A stretch of 64,000 bases of DNA, from assembly GCA_943330745.2 (NCBI GenBank), contig CALQIX020000004.1, forward strand, positions 62,001-126,000, written 5' to 3'. Position numbers and translations under genes: made by a program. The notes beneath the pieces are model-generated. The model was not told the origin of the DNA, did not search any database, and worked only from the letters and a program-made list of their open reading frames with translations. Below, one piece after another: positions 58,403 to 64,000 of this stretch. The stretch's first letter is position 1. Every line of letters starts with the position of its first letter. The DNA comes from Lishizhenia tianjinensis. Its GTDB lineage: Bacteria > Bacteroidota > Bacteroidia > Flavobacteriales_D > Crocinitomicaceae.

Positions 58403-59377
58403 TTAACTAATCACCATATCCTTTCCGCAATTGAAATGACCTAGCGGACAATCTTTTTTCCCATGTAATCCACATGGTCGACATTCCAACTTTTCTACTT
58501 GTTTGATTTCTGAATGATCAGACAGAGGTCCAAAACCAAATTCAGGGATGGTTGAACAGAAAAAAGCGGTTACAGGAGCATTCATTGCCGAAGCAATATG
58601 CAAAGGGCCAGAATCATTTACAAATACATGCTGACTTTTAGCAAACAGAGCTGCCGTTTGTAGAAGCGAGAATTTTCCAGCTAAATTTACAATCCTTTCC
58701 ACCCTACCCGATTTATCAATAATCTCTTGACATAAGGCATTATCTGAATTGGCTCCTACCAAGTAAATTCTTAAGTCAGACGAGAATGATTGAATTAGCT
58801 CCACCCATTTTTCTTCTGGCAATTGTTTAGTTTTCCAAACCGAAGCTGGAGCCAAACAAACAAATTTTTCAGATGTGTAAACTTCAACACTTTGAACATC
58901 TTTGGCTGATGGAAATAAGGAAGGACGACAAATAGTTTCAGTACCAAAATCTTGAATCAAGGCTAAATTCCTTGTTACTTCGTGGGTTCCATTACCAATT
59001 TCATGTTTAAATCGCTTCGAATAAAGAAAAGCAAATGGATTTTTATCAAAGCCAACAATTTGTTTTCCACCTGAGAAGCCAGCGATGATTCCCGACGAAC
59101 CAAAACGATGTACATTAATGACAAGATCATATCGTTTTGATCTAAATTTACGGATGAGTCGCCAAATTTCTACCAATTTATTTCTTGATTTATCTAAAAG
59201 GTAAACGTGTCTAATCGCAGGATTATTAGACAAAAGGATTTCATTCCCTTTTTTAACTAAAAAATCAATTTTAACTTGCGGGAACAAGCGATTCAATTCA
59301 GAAACAATTGGTGTAGCAAGAATTACATCTCCTAAAAACGCCGTTTGAATAACCAATACAGAATTTGGCTTTTTCAT
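58403..59377 (-). CDS. glycosyltransferase family 9 (heptosyltransferase-like)
   Basis: A 324-aa GT-B fold enzyme. The N-terminal LVIQTAFLGDVILATPIVSEL is the acceptor-domain start of ADP-heptose:LPS heptosyltransferases; the C-terminal domain has APASVWKTKQLPEEKWVELI and HVFVNDSGPLHIASAMNAPVTAFF (donor-binding). It ends with a Cys-rich tail CRPCGLHGKKDCPLGHFNCGKDM. It probably adds sugar to the inner LPS core; heptose specificity is inference. The start overlaps the GNAT stop by 4 bp (ATGA). Confidence 0.9.
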   Translation of the reverse strand: MKKPNSVLVIQTAFLGDVILATPIVSELNRLFPQVKIDFLVKKGNEILLSNNPAIRHVYLLDKSRNKLVEIWRLIRKFRSKRYDLVINVHRFGSSGIIAGFSGGKQIVGFDKNPFAFLYSKRFKHEIGNGTHEVTRNLALIQDFGTETICRPSLFPSAKDVQSVEVYTSEKFVCLAPASVWKTKQLPEEKWVELIQSFSSDLRIYLVGANSDNALCQEIIDKSGRVERIVNLAGKFSLLQTAALFAKSQHVFVNDSGPLHIASAMNAPVTAFFCSTIPEFGFGPLSDHSEIKQVEKLECRPCGLHGKKDCPLGHFNCGKDMVIS

Positions 59378-59871
59378 GAAAGAAGACTTTTTTGCATTAC
59401 ATAATCATTCATAAAATAGCCATTGCCGATATCAAAATCTTGTTCATGAATAATTTCAAATCCGGCATGTAAATAGAAATCTACGGCATTATTATAGCGA
59501 TTTACTTGTAAGGATAGATGATGCATCCCTTGTTTCTTTCCAAAATCTATGGCGAAATTCAATAGTTTTTTTCCAAGACCCAATCCCTGTTTATCAGGAA
59601 GCACATAGATTTTCTGCAATTTCATTCCATTTGGTTCAGGACAATTCAATTCGACATCAAGAAATCCCACTGCTTGATTCTCATCAAAAATCGCAAAAAA
59701 ATGATGGTCGCTTTCAACACTTTTTTCAAGTGTTTCAACGCTGTACATCCAATTTAGCATATAGACCATTTGCTCTTGAGACAATATTTCTGAATACGTT
59801 GATGGCCAAATACGATACGCTAACTCTTGAACAACATACAATTCATCCTTTTCAAGTTGACGAATTTCCAT
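59374..59871 (-). CDS. GNAT-family N-acetyltransferase
   Basis: A 165-aa acetyltransferase starting MEIRQLEKDELYVVQELAYRIWPSTYSEIL at 59871; a frame open to 59910 overlaps the protease gene and adds a non-family Ser/Asn-rich stretch. The acetyl-CoA motif QKIYVLPDKQGLGLGKKLLNFAI (Q/RxxGxG/A) and LQVNRYNNAVDFYLHAGFEIIHEQDFDIGNGYFMNDYVMQK are clear. Substrate unknown. Begins 1 bp after the protease stop. Confidence 0.9.
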   Translation of the reverse strand: MEIRQLEKDELYVVQELAYRIWPSTYSEILSQEQMVYMLNWMYSVETLEKSVESDHHFFAIFDENQAVGFLDVELNCPEPNGMKLQKIYVLPDKQGLGLGKKLLNFAIDFGKKQGMHHLSLQVNRYNNAVDFYLHAGFEIIHEQDFDIGNGYFMNDYVMQKSLLS

Positions 59872-59872
59872 A

Positions 59873-62074
59873 TTAGAGCTTGATGAATTTTTGCTGTTCG
59901 ATTTTACCATTTATCGTTAATCTTAACCAATAAGTACCTGGTTTTAGTTCAGTAATACTCACCTTGTTATTATTCACTGGTTTGCGAATAATCTTGCCCA
60001 ATAAGTCAACGATTTCTATAAATTGATAAGCTTCATTTAACGATGAAAATGTAATTTCGTTTGTTGCCGGATTCGGATAAAGATTCCATGTAAACGTTTC
60101 ATTTACCTCCATTACTCCAACTGTTACAAGTGCTAATTGAACAGCTGCATAGGCATTAATTTTACCAGCTCCCCATCGATTGCTACCCCCAGCAGGAATA
60201 ACACCTGTAAAATTGTCTTGACGGGCAGTTTGCATGATGATTTCCTTCACTTGTCTGGCAGATAAATAGGGATTTGCATCAAGTATCAACGCTGAAACAC
60301 CTGCTACCATGGGTGAAGCCATTGATGTGCCAGACAATTTTGCGAAATGATACGTTCTCCCGTTAAAATCTACTGAACCGCTTGAAGTAAAAGCTGCATC
60401 TGTAAAAGAAGACATGGAAGAAATAACAGATACTCCCGGAGCAGAAATGTCTGGTTTCATTACACCATCATAGCGCGGCCCATAACTTGAGAACGAAGCA
60501 ATTGCCCCACCTGCCATTGAGATTCCTGAAGTTTGATATTGGGAGGCATAGGCTGCAACACTTATTACATCGTCAGAACAAGATGGTTCACTAACCCCGT
60601 TCAAATTATCACCTGCAACTGTTCCTGAACCCGAAACAGAAAAAGGCATTCCCCAGTTTCCAACATCTGTCGTTAATTCGGTTACGTTCCAATAATGCAC
60701 TGTTCCGGATAGGGCTGTAGATTTTAAAATCACCTTCAACGCTGTGTTTGTGTTTTTTACTCGTAATCGCATTTGTGGACGATTATTCAAATAATGCGAA
60801 CTATCCGCTGAGATATTATACCAGATGGTATCAACCCCAGTGACTAAAAAAGTATCAATGTAAGAATGTGTTGTGTCTGTTGAGTAAAATGGACTTTCAA
60901 CTAAAGTAACATTTGAAGCATTCGCAACAATAATTCCATTAGCGAAAGAACTTCCGGGCTCACCCCAAGCATGAATACTTTGTCCCCACATATTAGCATT
61001 GGATCCATAGGAATAAAAATCGATTTTTGATTTTAGTAGATTATTTGAAAATGTTTTTTTAATGTGAAAATTAACATTGCCATTGTTGCCCGCTGAATTT
61101 GCAAATACTACACCCAAATCAGTATAAGCAGTGATTGCTTGACTTAGCAAAGACGTCCCATCCAACGTTCCAAAATGATACAATCCCCAACTCATGTTGA
61201 TTACTAATCGTTTTCCGTCCGCTTGTGCTTTTTGATACATCCATTCCCATGCATCCAATACGGCCGCTACATCTACTAAAAATGTAACAAACAAAAATTT
61301 TGAATCAAAAGCTACGCCCTTATAAGCTGTCCCAGCACCGCCACCTCCAGCAATTCCAGCTACATGTGATCCATGAGTTGCATAGGAATAAATATTAGCT
61401 GTATCGCTACCTGCTGCTAAAAGAGATGCTGGAGTATTATATTCTGTTCCATAACCAAAACCAACTGGAGCAGGTCCACTCGTTTTATATTGATCCCAGG
61501 CAGCAACTATCCGTGTTTGTTGCATAGCAGTATCATAAAACATAGGAGAAGTATAATCAAATCCCCAATCCGTAACTCCGATATATACATCTTTACCCGT
61601 ATAACATTCAGGCAATCCTAATCCCAACTGAACGCTATCGGCGCGTACATCATGAACTGCTTTATCTAATAATGGTTGATTTTTTCCAGACAACTCCACA
61701 TATACAGATGAAAAAATGGGATCAGACAACTCGTTGATTTGTGATTGCAATAATCTCAATGAAAACACGCCGTAACTTTCTCCTTTTTCGGTATAACCAC
61801 TAATTACGAAACCAGAAGTAAAATATTTAGAATTCAATTGATAATATTTGGAAGAATTAGCTCGACAAACAAATGAAATATAATCAATCGTTTTACCCTC
61901 TGAAACATACAATTTCATTACCGGAAATTTTTCAGGTATGGGTAATTTGTCTTTAATATAAGTAGTTAATTCAGCAATATCTGTTTCTGTATTTTTTGAC
62001 GTACTAGCTTGAGAAAAAACAACTTGATAGATTGCAGAAATAAAAAACAGCGATATAAATAAACGGAGCATCAT
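59873..62074 (-). CDS. subtilisin-like serine peptidase with T9SS sorting domain
   Basis: A 733-aa exported S8 peptidase (signal MMLRLFISLFFISAIYQVVFSQ). The catalytic triad: Asp169 in VYIGVTDWGFDYTS, His234 in YATHGSHVAGIAGGG, and Ser near residue 590 in KLSGTSMASPMVAGVSALIL; the oxyanion Asn is in FANSAGNNGNVNF. A domain is inserted between His and Ser. The C-terminus (FTWNLYPNPATNEITFSSL...KPGTYWLRLTINGKIEQQKFIKL) is a T9SS type A sorting domain. Probably a surface or secreted protease. Confidence 0.95.
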   Translation of the reverse strand: MMLRLFISLFFISAIYQVVFSQASTSKNTETDIAELTTYIKDKLPIPEKFPVMKLYVSEGKTIDYISFVCRANSSKYYQLNSKYFTSGFVISGYTEKGESYGVFSLRLLQSQINELSDPIFSSVYVELSGKNQPLLDKAVHDVRADSVQLGLGLPECYTGKDVYIGVTDWGFDYTSPMFYDTAMQQTRIVAAWDQYKTSGPAPVGFGYGTEYNTPASLLAAGSDTANIYSYATHGSHVAGIAGGGGAGTAYKGVAFDSKFLFVTFLVDVAAVLDAWEWMYQKAQADGKRLVINMSWGLYHFGTLDGTSLLSQAITAYTDLGVVFANSAGNNGNVNFHIKKTFSNNLLKSKIDFYSYGSNANMWGQSIHAWGEPGSSFANGIIVANASNVTLVESPFYSTDTTHSYIDTFLVTGVDTIWYNISADSSHYLNNRPQMRLRVKNTNTALKVILKSTALSGTVHYWNVTELTTDVGNWGMPFSVSGSGTVAGDNLNGVSEPSCSDDVISVAAYASQYQTSGISMAGGAIASFSSYGPRYDGVMKPDISAPGVSVISSMSSFTDAAFTSSGSVDFNGRTYHFAKLSGTSMASPMVAGVSALILDANPYLSARQVKEIIMQTARQDNFTGVIPAGGSNRWGAGKINAYAAVQLALVTVGVMEVNETFTWNLYPNPATNEITFSSLNEAYQFIEIVDLLGKIIRKPVNNNKVSITELKPGTYWLRLTINGKIEQQKFIKL

Positions 62075-62173
62075 AATTTTTCGTTTTAAAAGATGAAGTT
62101 ACTCAAGAAAAAGGAAAAATGAGGGATTAAATAAAGTAAAATGTCATAAATGAAAAATAATTACCTTCGCATT

Positions 62174-62962
62174 ATGCGAATCAAAACCCAACCATTTTTT
62201 TTTCTAATCGGCATTATTTCCCTCATAAGCTCGTGTGCGGAAACGGAAGAGATTGATAGCACCCAAAATACTTCTGAAAAAAAAGAACCGGTTGAGTCTG
62301 TGGCAAAACGTTTTATAGAATCAAAATTAGAGATTTCTGCTGCCGAAAAATACAAACTTGACATTTACAAAAGTCAATTAGATGGAGATAATAATGAAGA
62401 TGCTGTGGTGACAGTTAATCGGTATAATTATGCTGTTGAAAAAGCAAGTCAATCAAAAAACCCAGGAAAAGTTGCAGAAATAGGCTATATGGGCCCTTAC
62501 AATTCTATTTTTTATTATGATGGCGCGACTGGAACGATGAGTGGACCAATGGAAATTCCCTCCACTCCTATTTCTCCGCTTAAAATTTCATTTGAAAAAG
62601 TGATGAGTGACGCCTATTCTGATGTGATTGTTAGTTTTCGCATTCGAAATAGTTGTTTCAAGCACATCTACTCGATACAAAATAAAAAACCGAAGTTGGT
62701 TTTTGGGTGGAAAATTTTTGATGGATTTGGTACGCCAGATGCAAAAGGTGTTCATTTAGTATTTGAAACTACTGCAGTTAGTTTACCAAAAGATATTCGC
62801 GTGATGAAGGCAAATATTCTATCCTCAACCGAAAAACAAGATTATAACGTAGACGAACCGCAAATGGAAAAATTGAATGAAGAAGAGTATCGATTTTTCT
62901 ATAATCCCAAAGAAGGAAAATATGCCGTTAAGGCATCAACCTTAAAACCAAAGGCTGATTAA
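62174..62962 (+). CDS. lipoprotein of unknown function
   Basis: About 262 aa from ATG at 62174 (MRIKTQPFFFLIGIISLISSC, lipobox ISSC); an upstream ATG at 62150 would add eight residues before the signal, so I prefer the later one. The mature part starts with an acidic Thr/Ser/Glu linker and then has LDGDNNEDAVVTVNRYNY, an FG-GAP-like phrase, and MSDAYSDVIVSFRIRNSC. No family recognised. It is convergent with and overlaps by about 20 bp the 3' end of the FHA gene. Confidence 0.7.
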   Translation: MRIKTQPFFFLIGIISLISSCAETEEIDSTQNTSEKKEPVESVAKRFIESKLEISAAEKYKLDIYKSQLDGDNNEDAVVTVNRYNYAVEKASQSKNPGKVAEIGYMGPYNSIFYYDGATGTMSGPMEIPSTPISPLKISFEKVMSDAYSDVIVSFRIRNSCFKHIYSIQNKKPKLVFGWKIFDGFGTPDAKGVHLVFETTAVSLPKDIRVMKANILSSTEKQDYNVDEPQMEKLNEEEYRFFYNPKEGKYAVKASTLKPKAD

Positions 62963-63355
62963 CCAAATCATCGCTAAAATTGCACCGTAAATTATTGCAA
63001 TCTCTACATAATCTCGCTTAGCAGATTTCTGTTTGTTTCGAGCCAATTTAGTTTCATCTTTAGGAGCTTGTTCTGATTGGTTTCTGGAAGAATCTTCTCC
63101 ATCAAATTTATTCAATGTTTTCTTCCAGTCAAATAAAATAGTCTCAGCTAAATAAACTTTATCGTTTTCGTTTAATTGAATGTAATCGTCTAATTTCCTG
63201 CTGTTCACTCGAGTACCTGTTTGAGTATTTAAATCAGAAATAAATACATTGCCCTGTGTATCACGAAAAAGCTCCATGTGAAATGAATCTATCCCATCAA
63301 TTACCACATCATTTGTTGGATTACTACCAATTCGTACAAATAACTTTTTACTCAT
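62942..63355 (-). CDS. FHA-domain membrane protein
   Basis: A 137-aa protein. The N-terminal FHA domain spans about residues 1-85: LFVRIGSNPTNDVVID (phosphopeptide-binding RxG), SFHMEL (SxxH), VFISDLNTQTGTRVNSRKL (NGTxVN equivalent). A charged linker precedes one C-terminal transmembrane helix (VEIAIIYGAILAMIWLISLWF). FHA domains bind phosphothreonine; no Ser/Thr kinase gene is in the window. The start overlaps the upstream secreted-protein gene by 8 bp, so the two are coupled. Confidence 0.85.
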   Translation of the reverse strand: MSKKLFVRIGSNPTNDVVIDGIDSFHMELFRDTQGNVFISDLNTQTGTRVNSRKLDDYIQLNENDKVYLAETILFDWKKTLNKFDGEDSSRNQSEQAPKDETKLARNKQKSAKRDYVEIAIIYGAILAMIWLISLWF

Positions 63356-64000
63356 TGGGAATGATCTTTTCCTCTGTCATGTCCAATCCTTTCAAAATTA
63401 AAACGTACAAGTCCTCTGGATGCATAACTGCCTGACGTCTTTCCCCAACACTTTTTACAAATACATTTTTTTTGATCCCTTGCTTCCATTGAAAATCCGT
63501 GAAATTAAAGGCATATTTATTCAACTGCACTCCCATTTTATCAAATCGTTTTATGGTGACTTTTAATGAGGGCTTAATGCGCGATTGACGACCGTTTGGT
63601 AATCGAATATCACTTCCTCCCATACTCATCAGGTTAAAACGAATGTCTAAATATTCATCACAATTTGATGAAATCGCGACTTTTTTTGAGTTTCTTGGAA
63701 AGCCCTCTATTTCTCCGCCGGTGAAAGTAAAAACAGTATCTCCTTCATTGATTTTGAAAATGTATTCGGCATCCCCTTTTGAAATAAAAGACGCAAAGTT
63801 TAAAACTTTAATGTGCAAAGAATCAAGGATATATTGAGGAAAAAGAGGCGATTTAGAATAACGATTTGCTACACCATTTGATGGATTCGCTCCTAATAAG
63901 TCATTCATTATTACTGGATCCAAACGTAATCCAGAATAAAAAACTCCCACTTTCTTTTGAGAATAAGCACTAAAGCAAGTAATAATAAAAAGTAAAATCA
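63348..64000 (-). CDS. secreted protein of unknown function (5' end beyond window)
   Basis: The frame runs from the window edge, where the codons give ILLFIITCFSAYSQKK (signal peptide tail, cleavage after SQ), through GVFYSGLRLDPVIMNDLLGANPSNGVANRYS to the stop at 63348. A GTG at 63950 inside the mature region is not a credible start. Only one codon or so is missing at the 5' end. The mature part of about 200 aa has strands such as DAEYIFKINEGDTVFTFTGGEIEGFP; no family recognised. It is coupled to the FHA gene. Confidence 0.7.
   Translation of the reverse strand, partial: ILLFIITCFSAYSQKKVGVFYSGLRLDPVIMNDLLGANPSNGVANRYSKSPLFPQYILDSLHIKVLNFASFISKGDAEYIFKINEGDTVFTFTGGEIEGFPRNSKKVAISSNCDEYLDIRFNLMSMGGSDIRLPNGRQSRIKPSLKVTIKRFDKMGVQLNKYAFNFTDFQWKQGIKKNVFVKSVGERRQAVMHPEDLYVLILKGLDMTEEKIIPNE

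Overview
The window reads as a chromosome segment of a marine or freshwater member of the Bacteroidota, most likely a flavobacterium-like lineage (Crocinitomicaceae/Cryomorphaceae type). The base composition is AT-rich. Several large secreted proteins end in type IX secretion (T9SS) sorting domains. There are OmpA, PorE-like and thrombospondin-type-3 surface proteins, a GIN-domain lipoprotein, DUF1573 proteins and stand-alone TonB C-terminal-domain proteins. Promoters fit the Bacteroidota pattern (TTTG, then about 19 nt, then TAnnTTTG), and starts lack obvious Shine-Dalgarno sequences. The genus assignment is inference.

Layout. 1-9.0 kb: the 3' part of a 3-hydroxyanthranilate dioxygenase gene, then a rightward run of dusB, queE, a PorE-like OmpA protein, a UbiA prenyltransferase and maf; a leftward GIN-domain lipoprotein and PagL-like outer-membrane deacylase; then mazG and a short MscS channel. 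9.2-14.8 kb: a leftward pair (membrane-anchored propeller protein, then a DUF5723/TSP3/OmpA cell-envelope protein) and rnhB. 15.2-18.8 kb: a very tight leftward operon carA-eno-nudix-5-FCL plus a 51-aa membrane protein coupled by an ATGA overlap. 18.8-35.9 kb: a complete leftward ribosomal superoperon from rpsL to rplQ (str, S10, spc and alpha blocks fused, with fusA, secY, infA and rpoA), bounded by a recognisable promoter and a strong hairpin terminator.

36.1-40.1 kb: def with a small lipoprotein, two DUF1573 proteins with a terminator hairpin embedded in the second, a tandem array of three TonB-C-domain secreted proteins of which the middle one is frameshifted, and rplS. 40.1-48.0 kb: secreted FG-GAP and SGNH/PKD proteins, two convergent Bbp2-like porins, xth and a second endonuclease/phosphatase-fold protein. 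48.1-51.6 kb: a two-component system in which the histidine kinase has a periplasmic Reg_prop/Y_Y_Y sensor and a HisKA_2 kinase core, with a LuxR-type response regulator.

51.6-58.4 kb is the most accessory-looking part. It holds a truncated Avd-like four-helix-bundle gene, a 1205-aa collagen-like repeat protein with a small T9SS protein upstream, and a propeller gene lying between a decayed copy of a glycosyltransferase 3' end and the intact glycosyltransferase gene. 58.4-64.0 kb: glycosyltransferase family 9, a GNAT acetyltransferase, a T9SS-exported subtilase, a lipoprotein, an FHA-domain membrane protein and a secreted protein cut by the window edge.

No complete novel defence, CRISPR or mobile system is visible. 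The best leads are the partial GT9 duplication flanking the propeller gene, the Avd-like remnant, the collagen repeat array, the TonB-C tandem array with its stop/restart frameshift, the terminator inside a coding region, and a possible structured leader before rpsD.
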